From Streptomonospora mangrovi (lineage in GTDB: Bacteria > Actinomycetota > Actinomycetes > Streptosporangiales > Streptosporangiaceae), in contig NZ_JAJAQC010000052.1 of the NCBI RefSeq assembly GCF_027604915.1, positions 1 through 54,612 of the forward strand: a stretch of DNA of 54,612 bases, read 5' to 3'. Below the pieces are notes generated by a model. That model was not told the origin of the DNA, ran no database searches, and saw only the letters and a program-made list of their open reading frames with translations. Positions 1 to 8,823 of this stretch are shown one piece after another (the stretch's first letter is position 1; every line of letters begins with the position of its first letter). Position numbers and translations under genes: made by a program.

Positions 1-3000
1 CTCCCCCGGCTCGGCGCCGGTCGCGGCGGAGCCGGGGCCGCCGCCCCCGGGCGGCGCGGCGGGCGCGGGCGAGCCGACCAGCTCGCCCAGGGCCACCACC
101 AGCCGGGCCAGCGCGGGCAGGCAGCACGCCTGGGCGACCCACTCGCGCAGCGGCCCGCTCAGCAGCTCGGTGATGTCGTGGAAGGGGTAGTACAGCGCCA
201 GGTAGGTGCCCGCGCCCAGGGAGAGCCCGGCGCAGGCCAGCGCCACCGCGACCGTCCAGGGGCCGGCCAGCAGGCCCAGCAGCCGCCCGCCGAGCGCGGG
301 CCGCCCCGGCTGGGCGTGGCGCAGCGACCGCGACGGCGCGCGGCCCAGCCACCACACGAGCAGCAGCGCGGCGCCCACCACGGCGGCCCCGGCCGCGCCG
401 CCCACCCACAGGCCGTAGAGCGGGCCGAGGCAGACCAGCAGCGGGCGCGGCGGCCGGGCGGGGCCGGCGGCGGGCAGCAGCGCGGCGCGCTCGGCCCGGG
501 TGGGGCGCGGGGCGGGCGCGGCCCGGGGGCGCGCCGACCGGGGCTTGCGCGCCGACACCACGGCCGCCACCGCCACCGCCAGCGCGAACACCGCGCCCAC
601 GCCCAGGGCGGCGTGGTAGGCGGTGTCGGGGGTGTAGGTCAGCGTGACCTGGCCCGAGGCGCCGGCGGGCAGCCGCCACGCCTGCTTCCAGCCGTCCAGC
701 CGCACCGGCTCCAGGGGCGCGTCGGCGCCCTCCAGTGTGGCCCGCCAGCCGTCGTTGAAGTTCTCGTTGACCACCAGGAAGCTGGCCTCGTCCACGGACA
801 CGTCGAACCGGCGCTCGCTGCGGCCCCAGCCGCCCATGGTGTCCACGGGTTCCGTGCGCACCGCCGCGCCGCCGTCGTCCCCGCCGCCGTTCGCGCCGTT
901 CCCGTCGCCCTCGCCGGTCCCGAGCAGCGCGGAGTCGGCGCGGGCGAGCACCGCCGAGCGCACCTGGTACTGGTTGCCGGGGTCCACGGTGAGGCGGTTG
1001 CCGCCCTCGGCGACGGGCACCGGCGAGCAGCTCGCGAAGTCCAGCGGCTCGCCGCGCAGCCGGTCCTCCAGGGTGCCCGAGACGATGCGCGTCTCGACCC
1101 GCTCGCCGTTGACCCGCAGCACCGGCCCCAGGCCGCAGGCGGTGGCGGCGTCGCCGCCCTCCACGGGCGGCAGCGGGTCCACGTCGGGCAGGGTGATGCC
1201 GCGCACCTCCAGCGGCTGGCCCTCGGGCGGGTCGAAGGTGATGGTGAGGTCGCGCGCCGTCAGCGGGGCGAACCCGACCCAGCCGGTGCCGTCCAGCCAG
1301 CCCTCGCGCACGGCCCCGCCCGACTCCACGGTGATCCGGACCGGCCGGGTGACGCTGTCGGCGCGCGGGAACTCCACGCGCAGCCCGTCCAGCTCGGTGG
1401 CGCGGGGCAGGCCGACCTCCAGCCAGGGCCGCCGCTCGTCGGGGTCGGGGTACCAGACGGTGGCCGGGTCGTCGTCCAGGGCGTTGCGGCCCATGGCGGC
1501 GGGGTGCTCCACCGAGGTGGAGGAGGAGGTGACCGTGGGCTCGCCGGAGCCGGCGGCGCGGTTGGCGGCGTTCTCCGCGTCGTGGGGGTCGGTGAGCACC
1601 GCCTGCCCGGTGATGGTGTGGCGGCCCTCGGCGGCGGCGCCGCTGACCTCGAAGGAGCGGTCGAAGGTGTAGGCGTCCTCCCCCTGCACCGCCAGGCCGG
1701 GGTTGCACACCCACACCCGCGAGCCCTCCATGCAGCCGGGCACGGTGCCCACCGAGCCGGTGAACAGGAAGGCCCCGGCGTCGCCGGTGCCCGGGACGCG
1801 CAGGGTGCGCTCGGGCTGGAGGCCGGGCAGGGTGACGCCGGTGATGCCCACGCGGGTGCCGAACCGGTACTCCGGCTCCCAGGCCAGCTCGTCCACGCGG
1901 ATGCGCAGGCGGGTGGTGGTGCCCTGGGGCGCGGTGAACTCCTGGGGGTCGGCGGTGGCGGCGACCGGCGCGGTGGTGCGGTCGTCGTCGGTGATGAGGC
2001 TGATGCGGGCGGGCGGCGGCTCGCCGGGGATCTGCTCGAAGGCGATGGTGAGGTCGCCGACCTCGCGCGGCTCGCTGAACTCCACCTCCAGCCACTGGCC
2101 GACGGCGCCGGTGAACCCGCTGGAGCGCCAGGAGGTGTCGGCGGCGTCGTCCAGGGCGGCGAACGGCATCCGGCCGGGGTCGCGGGTGGTGGGTCCGGCG
2201 TTGGCGCCGGACTCGGTGGAGGACGCGCGGACCCCGGCGATCCCGGTGTGCTCGGCGACTGCGGTGTAGTCGGCCCAGGCGGGGTCGACGATGTCGGGCG
2301 CGGGCGCGTCGCGCTCCAGCTCCTCCTCGGCGGTGAGCGTGTTGCTGATGTTGCGCCGGACGTCGGAGTAGACGATCTCGCGGCGCCGCGCGGTGTCGGT
2401 GACCACCGTGTCCTCGGGCGCGACCGCCTCGGCGCCGGGGTCGTCGCCGATGATGACGGGGCGGTCGTCGGTGAGCATGCCCTGCTCGGCGAGGCTGAGC
2501 AGCGCCTCGGGACCGCCGGTGACGCGCAGGGCGGTGTCGGCGGGCACGGTGCCCACGCGCGGCGCGGCGCCGTCGACGGTGTACACGTCGAGGGCGCGGT
2601 AGGGCTGGTCGTACCAGTCGGCGGCGCGCTGGACGTCGAGCGAGCCGACGTCGGGGCCGAAGGACACCGCGTGGGAGATCCCGGGCGAGGAGTTCAGCGC
2701 CTGGTGCACGCGCGCGGGCCAGCCGCCGTTGATGTTGTCGCGCTGGAGGTCGTTGCGGACCAGCAGGTGGGTGACGCCCATGCGGGCGAGGGTGTCGGCC
2801 AGCCCGGCGGAGCCGCGGCCCGAGGAGATGCGCTGGTCGATCTCCTGGTTGAGCCGGGACACCCCCGCCGAGCCCCACGGGATGATCTGGTGGTTGGTCC
2901 AGGCGCTCTCCATGAGCGGCTGCATGGGCTCGTCCATGGGCCGGCCCCACTCGTACTCGCCGCGCGCCGAGCCGGGCACGGCCATGGTGGTGCCCGAGCC

Positions 3001-4563
3001 GCTGTGCCGGTCCAGCCACTGGGCGGCCTCGTACCAGTAGCCGGGGACGCGCTCGAACCCGCCGGGGGTGGAGACCCCCACGGTGGCCAGCGGGGTCAGC
3101 GTGGCCAGCACCGCCAGGACGCAGGCGGCCGCGGCGACGCGGTGCGGCGCGGGCCACCGGGGAGCGGGCGCCCCGGTCGGCGCGGGCGGCGCGGCGGGCG
3201 GAGGGGGCGCGCCGCCGGGGGCGGAGGCGGCCTCGGAGGCGGGTGCGGCCCCGGGCGGGGGCGCGTCGCGGGCGGCGCGGCGCGCGCGGCGGTCGGCGGC
3301 GTCGCGGGCCACGGCGACGGGCAGCGCGGCCAGGCCCAGCACCACCGGCAGCCGGATCATCGCGTCGAACTTGTGGATGTTGCGGAAGGGGCTGAGCGGG
3401 CCGTCCAGCAGCGCGCGCATGGTCTCGGCGAAGGGGCCGGTGAGCGCGCCGGTGTAGCCGGCCGTCACGATCGCGGTCCCGGCGAGCAGGGTCGTGATGA
3501 GGAAGGCGCGCTCGGGGGTGCGCCGGTTGATGAGCCCGGCGATGCCCAGCCCGGCGACCAGGGCGGTGACCGCCACCAGCCACGGCTCGGTGGACAGCTC
3601 CGCGCCGGCGGGCAGCGCGGGCTGGCCGTGGCCGGGCACGTACCCCATCCAGTTGGAGGCGCCGCGCAGCGCGTTGGTGAGGGTGGTGACGCTGGTGGTG
3701 GTCGCGGCGTCCTCGGTGTAGGGCATGAACGAGAACACGTAGCGGCCCATGAGCAGCAGCGGGACCAGCCACCAGAAGGACACCAGGAACAGCGCGGTCA
3801 GCCACCACCCCAGCAGCCGCCACTTGCGCGGGCCGTTGGCGCGGGTGAGCAGGTACAGCAGCGGCACGACCAGCACCGCGAGTTCGGAGGCGGCGTTGGT
3901 GCCGCCGCACAGCAGGAACGCCAGGGCCGAGAGCAGGGCGGCACGCAGCGGCGGGCGGCCGGCGCGGGTGCCGTGGACCAGGGGGAGCACGATCCAGGGC
4001 AGCAGCATCATCGGCTGCAATTCGGCGGAGTTGTAGGAGAGCAGGGTGAGCACGCGCGGGGAGAGCGCGTAGGCGGCGCCCGCCAGCAGGCGGGTGTGCT
4101 CGGAGCCGATCCCCAGGGCCTCGGCCAGCTTGACGGTGCCCACGAACGCGGCGCACAGCAGCACGGCCATCCACACCCGCTGGACCAGCCATTCGGGCAT
4201 GTCCAGGGCGATGAGCAGGGCGTGGAAGGGGCCGTTGGGGAAGAAGTAGCCGTAGGCCTGGTTCTGCAACTGGCCGAAGTAGGCGGGGTCCCAGAGGTAG
4301 AGCGCGCGGTAGAGGAACCCGAAGGGGTTGACCGTCAGGTCGATTTTTGTGTCGCCGACGATCATCGGCGGGTTGAGGCTGAGCGCCATCGCCCACAGCA
4401 GCAGGCAGACACCGAAGATCTTGAGCCGGCGCAGCAGGCGGCCGTCGGAGGCCGGGGCCGTGGCGGCGGCGGGCGCGGGGCGGGCGGGCGCGTGTGCGCG
4501 CTCGGCGGCGCCGTCGCCGTCCTCGTGCCCTGCGCGCCTGTCCCCGGCTTCGGGACGGGTCAC
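1..4563 (-). CDS. AftD-like GT-C arabinofuranosyltransferase (DUF3367), 3' end cut by window
   Basis: Polyprenyl-phosphate-sugar-dependent integral membrane glycosyltransferase of the AftD/DUF3367 family; it should add sugars to a glycan outside the membrane. The frame opens at GTG 4563, whose GTGA overlaps the stop of the GT4 gene, with AAGGCGG four bases upstream, and stays open to the window edge (1521 codons), so the C-terminus is missing. Near residue 68 a GDTKID segment (candidate GT-C catalytic Asp loop) leads into NPFGFLYRALYLWDP, typical of the family, followed by many hydrophobic segments. Two F5/8-type C (discoidin-like) modules lie near residues 820 (QWLEVEFSEPREVGDL) and 1040, then FLVVNENFNDGWRATL and a late TM helix near residue 1325. 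AftD makes mycobacterial arabinan branches; a Nocardiopsaceae host is not expected to have arabinogalactan, so the real donor is open. Family call strong, substrate inferred. Confidence 0.85.
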   Translation of the reverse strand, partial: MTRPEAGDRRAGHEDGDGAAERAHAPARPAPAAATAPASDGRLLRRLKIFGVCLLLWAMALSLNPPMIVGDTKIDLTVNPFGFLYRALYLWDPAYFGQLQNQAYGYFFPNGPFHALLIALDMPEWLVQRVWMAVLLCAAFVGTVKLAEALGIGSEHTRLLAGAAYALSPRVLTLLSYNSAELQPMMLLPWIVLPLVHGTRAGRPPLRAALLSALAFLLCGGTNAASELAVLVVPLLYLLTRANGPRKWRLLGWWLTALFLVSFWWLVPLLLMGRYVFSFMPYTEDAATTTSVTTLTNALRGASNWMGYVPGHGQPALPAGAELSTEPWLVAVTALVAGLGIAGLINRRTPERAFLITTLLAGTAIVTAGYTGALTGPFAETMRALLDGPLSPFRNIHKFDAMIRLPVVLGLAALPVAVARDAADRRARRAARDAPPPGAAPASEAASAPGGAPPPPAAPPAPTGAPAPRWPAPHRVAAAACVLAVLATLTPLATVGVSTPGGFERVPGYWYEAAQWLDRHSGSGTTMAVPGSARGEYEWGRPMDEPMQPLMESAWTNHQIIPWGSAGVSRLNQEIDQRISSGRGSAGLADTLARMGVTHLLVRNDLQRDNINGGWPARVHQALNSSPGISHAVSFGPDVGSLDVQRAADWYDQPYRALDVYTVDGAAPRVGTVPADTALRVTGGPEALLSLAEQGMLTDDRPVIIGDDPGAEAVAPEDTVVTDTARRREIVYSDVRRNISNTLTAEEELERDAPAPDIVDPAWADYTAVAEHTGIAGVRASSTESGANAGPTTRDPGRMPFAALDDAADTSWRSSGFTGAVGQWLEVEFSEPREVGDLTIAFEQIPGEPPPARISLITDDDRTTAPVAATADPQEFTAPQGTTTRLRIRVDELAWEPEYRFGTRVGITGVTLPGLQPERTLRVPGTGDAGAFLFTGSVGTVPGCMEGSRVWVCNPGLAVQGEDAYTFDRSFEVSGAAAEGRHTITGQAVLTDPHDAENAANRAAGSGEPTVTSSSTSVEHPAAMGRNALDDDPATVWYPDPDERRPWLEVGLPRATELDGLRVEFPRADSVTRPVRITVESGGAVREGWLDGTGWVGFAPLTARDLTITFDPPEGQPLEVRGITLPDVDPLPPVEGGDAATACGLGPVLRVNGERVETRIVSGTLEDRLRGEPLDFASCSPVPVAEGGNRLTVDPGNQYQVRSAVLARADSALLGTGEGDGNGANGGGDDGGAAVRTEPVDTMGGWGRSERRFDVSVDEASFLVVNENFNDGWRATLEGADAPLEPVRLDGWKQAWRLPAGASGQVTLTYTPDTAYHAALGVGAVFALAVAVAAVVSARKPRSARPRAAPAPRPTRAERAALLPAAGPARPPRPLLVCLGPLYGLWVGGAAGAAVVGAALLLVWWLGRAPSRSLRHAQPGRPALGGRLLGLLAGPWTVAVALACAGLSLGAGTYLALYYPFHDITELLSGPLREWVAQACCLPALARLVVALGELVGSPAPAAPPGGGGPGSAATGAEPGE

Positions 4564-6053
4564 GGGGCCGCCTTGGCGCGCGGCGGGCGGGCGCCGGCGT
4601 CGCGGGTGCGGGCCAGGGCCGGCGCGGCGGTGTCGGCGGCGGCCGGGGTGAGGGGCGCGGGTGCGGGGGCCGGGCGGGCCGGCCGCGGCGGGCGCACGGG
4701 GTCGGCGCCGGGCGCGGCACCCGGGGCGGCGGAGGCGGCCGGGGGCGCGGCGGCGGGCACGGGGCGGCCCGCGGCCTCGGCGACCAGCCGGGTCATGGCG
4801 GCGCCGCTGCGCTCCCAGGTGAAGCGCGCGGCCCACGCGCGGCAGTTGCGGCGGATCTGAGCGGCGCGGACGGGGTCGCTGAGTTCCGCCAGAGCCGCGG
4901 CGACGACGTCGGTCAGTTCCTCGCCCTCCCGTACCAGCCAGCCGGTCTCTCCGTGGCGCACCGAATCGCGGAGGCCGTCGACATCGTAGGCGACCGTGGG
5001 CACCCCCAGGCCCGCCGCCTCGATGACGGTCAGACCCCAGCCCTCGAACTCCGAGGCCGTGACGTGCAGGAGGGAGCTGGCCAGCACGGCGTTCTTGTCG
5101 GCCTCGGGCAGGAACCCGTGCAGGCGGACGTGGTCGGCGATCCCGTCGCGGCGGATCTGCGCGGTCAGGGTGGCGCTCTCGGGGCCGCGCCCCACGACGT
5201 GCACCCGCAGGTCGGGGTAGTCGACGCGCAGGTCGCGGGCGAGGTCGACGATGCGCGAGACGCGCTTTTGCACCACGAGGCGGCCGAGGCTGACGATGGC
5301 GGGCGCGCCCATCTCGGCCTCGTTGAGGCAGCGGTCGGGGGCGATGGGCTGGACGGGCGGGCTGCCGTTGTGGACGACGGTGATGGGGGCGCGCCAGCGC
5401 AGTTTCTCACGCATGGCGCGGCGGGAGGACTCCGAGACGGTGACCGTGGGGCAGGAGCGGTAGACGCGGCTGGCCACGGCGCTCTCGATGAAGCGGCCCA
5501 GCCAGGCCAGGGGGCGGTTGAAGTAGGCGTTGAACTGGAGGTCGTGGACGTGGTGCACGACGCTGATGACGCCGGTGCGGCGGGGCAGGACCAGGCGCGA
5601 GAAGAACGGGATGCCGTTCATGCAGTCCAGGGCGGTGTGGAACTCCCGGCGCCACAGCAGAAGCCAGAGCATGACCAGCGGGTAGACGGTGAACTTGCCG
5701 CCCATGCGGCGGATGACGATGCCGTCGCGGGTCTCGACGCGGGCCTGGCCGGGCTCGCGGCTGGTCAGGAAGGTGACCACGGCGCCCTGGCGGGCGAGGT
5801 GGCGGCTCATGCGCCAGGCGTACTCCTCGGCGCCGCCGGCGGCGGCCTGCCAGGGGTCGCGCCAGTTGATCATGACCACGCGCAGGCCGTCGAGGCGGGG
5901 CTGGGCGGGGTCGCCGCCCTCGGCGGCGGGCGCGGCGCCGGTACCGGGCTCCGGGCCGTCGGGGCGCCCGGAGGCGGGGGCGGCGGGGTGGTGCCCGGGG
6001 GCGCCGGAGCGGCCGGGAACCTCGGGGAAAAGGGGTATTTGCTGGTAGGCCAC
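4560..6053 (-). CDS. Glycosyltransferase family 4 (GT-B)
   Basis: Cytoplasmic nucleotide-sugar-dependent glycosyltransferase of family GT4, 497 aa. The N-terminal half has VVMINWRDPWQAAAGGAEEY, the family's glycine-rich acceptor loop. The C-terminal half has IVSLGRLVVQKRV and the E-x7-E donor site in EFEGWGLTVIEAAG. A Pro/Ala-rich tail of about 70 residues follows the domain. I chose GTG 6053 because AGGAG (6063-6059) lies five bases upstream; an open frame extends to 6173 but that part is low-complexity and has no better ribosome site. The stop overlaps the start of the downstream AftD-like gene by four bases, so the two are translationally coupled and probably act on the same glycan: this enzyme in the cytoplasm, the GT-C enzyme outside. 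The sugar cannot be told from sequence. Confidence 0.88.
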   Translation of the reverse strand: MAYQQIPLFPEVPGRSGAPGHHPAAPASGRPDGPEPGTGAAPAAEGGDPAQPRLDGLRVVMINWRDPWQAAAGGAEEYAWRMSRHLARQGAVVTFLTSREPGQARVETRDGIVIRRMGGKFTVYPLVMLWLLLWRREFHTALDCMNGIPFFSRLVLPRRTGVISVVHHVHDLQFNAYFNRPLAWLGRFIESAVASRVYRSCPTVTVSESSRRAMREKLRWRAPITVVHNGSPPVQPIAPDRCLNEAEMGAPAIVSLGRLVVQKRVSRIVDLARDLRVDYPDLRVHVVGRGPESATLTAQIRRDGIADHVRLHGFLPEADKNAVLASSLLHVTASEFEGWGLTVIEAAGLGVPTVAYDVDGLRDSVRHGETGWLVREGEELTDVVAAALAELSDPVRAAQIRRNCRAWAARFTWERSGAAMTRLVAEAAGRPVPAAAPPAASAAPGAAPGADPVRPPRPARPAPAPAPLTPAAADTAAPALARTRDAGARPPRAKAAP

Positions 6054-6322
6054 ATGCACTCCTGTTCCGCCCGTTCCGCCTTGTCGCCCGGCGGCGGCTG
6101 CGTGCCCGCCGGGTGGGGCGCCCGGACGGTGGAACCGGAGCGGCGCACGGCCGGGGTCGATCGGGAGGCGCACCGGGGGTGCGCGGTGGGCGACCGCCGC
6201 GCGGGCGGGCCGGGGCAGGAGGGCCTGCCGCAGGGCGCGCGGGGGTGGGCGCCGAGCGCGGACGGCCCTGCCGAAGACGCCGGAGCGCGCCAGGTCAGGT
6301 CAGGGCCGTGGGCGCGGCGGGG

Positions 6323-6463
6323 TCAGCGGTCGCCGTAGTTGTAGAGGGACTGGTTCACGGGTTCGGTCGACGACGAACTCTGGGTGGCGAACGTGGTTCC
6401 CACCAGCGCCAGCCCGCCCGCCAGTGCCGCGCCGATGACGCAGGCGGCGACGATTTTGATCAC
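6323..6463 (-). CDS. DUF2613-type small membrane/secreted protein
   Basis: A 46-aa protein with one hydrophobic segment (residues 3-27, IVAACVIGAALAGGLALVG) and a short polar tail ending YNYGDR, matching the pattern of DUF2613: a signal-anchor followed by a tail with a conserved Tyr-Gly. The GTG start at 6463 overlaps the TGA of the upstream polytopic gene by four bases, and AAGGAG sits eight bases ahead. From memory, mycobacteria carry a small secreted protein (Rv0236A) next to aftD (Rv0236c), so this adjacency appears conserved and suggests a partner or processing role for the AftD-like enzyme. No catalytic residue is evident. The following 269 bases to the GT4 start hold only a short GC-rich inverted repeat. 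Confidence 0.75.
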   Translation of the reverse strand: MIKIVAACVIGAALAGGLALVGTTFATQSSSSTEPVNQSLYNYGDR

Positions 6464-8823
6464 GTGGAGCGCTCCTTCCGCGATTCCGCACCGGGGGTCG
6501 GGGCGGGACGCCTGGAAACGAGACTAGAACCTGATACAGCAATCGACCAGAGAATTGCCCCAACTGTAACGAACCAGGCTGCGGCTTCCAACCCCGACAG
6601 GGTGTCGTCTGTCGGAGCGACATGCTGATCCGGGAGTTCAAGCAGGGTGAGCCGGGTGCCGTCGTGCACGGTGGCCAGCCCGGCGGCGGCAAGCGAGAAC
6701 CTGTTCTCGCCAGCGAGGGGGCCGAGCGCGGCGGCGGCATCGGGTCCAGCGGCGCCGGGGAGGACGTCGGCGCCCGGATCCCCGGGAAGCGCGGAGCGCT
6801 CCACCAGGACGTAGCGGACACCGAGGTCGCCGAGGGCGGCGGTGTAGGCGGCCAGGCCGGGGTCGGCGGCGTGCAGGCGGTCGACGCGCCGCGCGAGGGG
6901 GTCCTCGCCCTCGACCACGCGCACCGCGCCGCCGGCCTCGACGCGCAGGTCGTCGTTCCACACCGTGCGCCGGTCGAACAGCTTGGTGGCGGGGTCGAGT
7001 ACGACGACTCTATGCCCGTCGCCGCGCCAGTCAAGGCCGCGGTAGGCGCTCCAGGGGAGGACGAGGACGCGGCCGGGGCGGTCGTCGGCGTTGACGATCT
7101 CCTGGACGTGCCGCCACTCCCGCGGATAGTCGAGGGGCGCCAGCCGCCCGGCGGCCCCCCACGCCAACCCGGGCAGCGCGGCCACCGGCGCCAGCGCCAC
7201 GACCACCCCCACCGCCGCCCCGAGGAGCCGGGTGGCGGAACCGGGACCGGCCACAGGCCGGGCGCGGCGGGTCCGGGGCGCGCCGGGCCGGCCGGGCGCG
7301 GGAGGTTCGTCCATCCGGCGGCCTGGCACGCGACCGGGCTTCTTTGCCCCACCGCCCGGCGCGCGGTGGGGTTCGTCCGGCCGGTCCGACGCGGGACCGG
7401 GATCATCCGCCGCTTCGGGGTGGGGTTCGGGTTCGTCCGCCCGGCGCGCCGACGCGCGGCCTGGGTCATCCGTCCCAGCGCCCCGCGCGGGTTCGGGCGC
7501 GCCCCCACGGCCACGGGCACGGGGACCGGCGCCTCCGGTTGTCCACAGGCAGGGCAACCGGTGTGGCGCGGGGCGGTCCCGGTCGGCTTCACTTGAAATA
7601 AGGGGTTCCCCCGGGAGCCGCGCTTCGCCGTGCCCTTCCCCCTCCGCGCGCGCCGCCTGGTCGGCCTCGGCCGTTCGGCGCAGCCACATCAGCACCCCGG
7701 CCATCCCGGCGGCCTGCACCAGGGCCAGCGGCGCCACGTACAACTGGCCGTCGCGCAGCGGGCCGAACCCCGGCCACACCCCGATCAGGGCGGCCACCGC
7801 CGCGCGGCCCGGCTCGGTCACCCCGGCCAGCGCCACCAGCAGTCCGGCCCCCGCCGCCACCGACACCCCCGCCCCGAACCCCGGTGCGCCGCCGCGCCGC
7901 AGCAGCCACACCCAGCCGGCCCCGGCCGCCGCCGACAGCACCAGCCGGCCGGCCGCGAGCACCGGCACGCCGTACCACTCCGGCACCGCCTGGGCGTTCC
8001 AGATCCCGCCCAGCGACACCAGCGAGCCCACCGCGCCGAACGGGGTGTCGGCGCGCGCGGCGAACAGGTCCACGGCCGCAGGGTCGGTCCGCGCGCCGCT
8101 GCCCAGCGCCGGCACCAGCCACGGCAGGCTCACCAGCACCAGCGCGCCGGTCACCAGCCCGGCGCGCCGCAGCGCCCGCCCGGCCGGGCCGCCGCCCAGC
8201 AGCGCGGCGGGCAGCCCCACCAGCGCCGACAGCACCACCGAGGAGAACCCCCCGGCCGCCGCCGGAAGCAGCGCGGTGACCACCGAGGCCAGGCCGCGCG
8301 CGCCGGCGCGCCGCTCCCCCGCCGCGCCCGCCGCCCGGGCGGACCGGTCCGCCCGGTCCGCCCGGCTCAGCCGGGCCACCGCCGCCGCCACCCACGGCAG
8401 CCCGGCGTACCCCAGCAGCATCGCCCACTGCCCCAGCAGCAGCCGCTCGGCCACGAACGGGTTCCACGCGTAGAACAGCGCCGCCGCCACCCGCGCGCCG
8501 GTGTGCGCGTCGGGCACCAGCCGCCCCGCGCCCGCACCCGCCAGTGTGAACACCGCCATCAGCAGCAGCGCCTGCGCGGCGTCGCCCGGCAGCACCAGCC
8601 CCAGCGCGCCCAGCACCGCGTCGCTGGGCACCGCGCGCGGGAACCCGCCCCCGCCGCCCAGGGTCACCGCCGACAGCGGGGGCTCGGGCACGGCCACCAT
8701 GTCGTAGCGCAGCACATAGCCCGGCCTCAGCGCCGGACCCAGCGCGAGCGCGCCCGCCGCCGCGCCCACCGCCCACGGCAGCAGCCGGCCGGCGGCCCCC
8801 GGCGCCGCCCGCCGGGGTCTCAC
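6460..8823 (-). CDS. Polytopic membrane protein, GT-C-like
   Basis: A 787-aa integral membrane protein. The first ~400 residues are a string of hydrophobic helices with GQWAMLLGYAGLPWVAAAV and LVSLGGIWNAQAVPEWYGVP, resembling the membrane half of AftD and YfhO-type GT-C proteins. A hydrophilic Pro/Arg/Asp-rich insert (about 7250-7600, several DEP motifs) interrupts it. An extracytoplasmic domain follows (VLVLPWSAYRGLDW, GVRYVLVERSAL), then a last TM helix. The GTG start at 8823 overlaps the TGA of the SGNH gene (GTGA), and its own stop overlaps the DUF2613 start, so the three are coupled. A glycosyltransferase or flippase-like role in the same glycan pathway is inferred from topology and neighbours; I cannot point to a definite catalytic residue. 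Confidence 0.8.
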   Translation of the reverse strand: MRPRRAAPGAAGRLLPWAVGAAAGALALGPALRPGYVLRYDMVAVPEPPLSAVTLGGGGGFPRAVPSDAVLGALGLVLPGDAAQALLLMAVFTLAGAGAGRLVPDAHTGARVAAALFYAWNPFVAERLLLGQWAMLLGYAGLPWVAAAVARLSRADRADRSARAAGAAGERRAGARGLASVVTALLPAAAGGFSSVVLSALVGLPAALLGGGPAGRALRRAGLVTGALVLVSLPWLVPALGSGARTDPAAVDLFAARADTPFGAVGSLVSLGGIWNAQAVPEWYGVPVLAAGRLVLSAAAGAGWVWLLRRGGAPGFGAGVSVAAGAGLLVALAGVTEPGRAAVAALIGVWPGFGPLRDGQLYVAPLALVQAAGMAGVLMWLRRTAEADQAARAEGEGHGEARLPGEPLISSEADRDRPAPHRLPCLWTTGGAGPRARGRGGAPEPARGAGTDDPGRASARRADEPEPHPEAADDPGPASDRPDEPHRAPGGGAKKPGRVPGRRMDEPPAPGRPGAPRTRRARPVAGPGSATRLLGAAVGVVVALAPVAALPGLAWGAAGRLAPLDYPREWRHVQEIVNADDRPGRVLVLPWSAYRGLDWRGDGHRVVVLDPATKLFDRRTVWNDDLRVEAGGAVRVVEGEDPLARRVDRLHAADPGLAAYTAALGDLGVRYVLVERSALPGDPGADVLPGAAGPDAAAALGPLAGENRFSLAAAGLATVHDGTRLTLLELPDQHVAPTDDTLSGLEAAAWFVTVGAILWSIAVSGSSLVSRRPAPTPGAESRKERST

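Noticed and set aside
178-4860. Plus-strand open frame of 1560 codons
   Set aside because: It is the antisense shadow of the AftD-like gene; composition is Gly/Ala/Arg low complexity with no domain.
4563-6173. Upstream start of the GT4 gene at 6173
   Set aside because: The extra 40 residues are low complexity without a ribosome site; GTG 6053 has AGGAG at five bases.
6520-6540. ACTAGAACCTGATACAG, similar to the KstR-like motif at 11402
   Set aside because: It lies inside the C-terminal coding part of the polytopic gene and breaks the palindrome.
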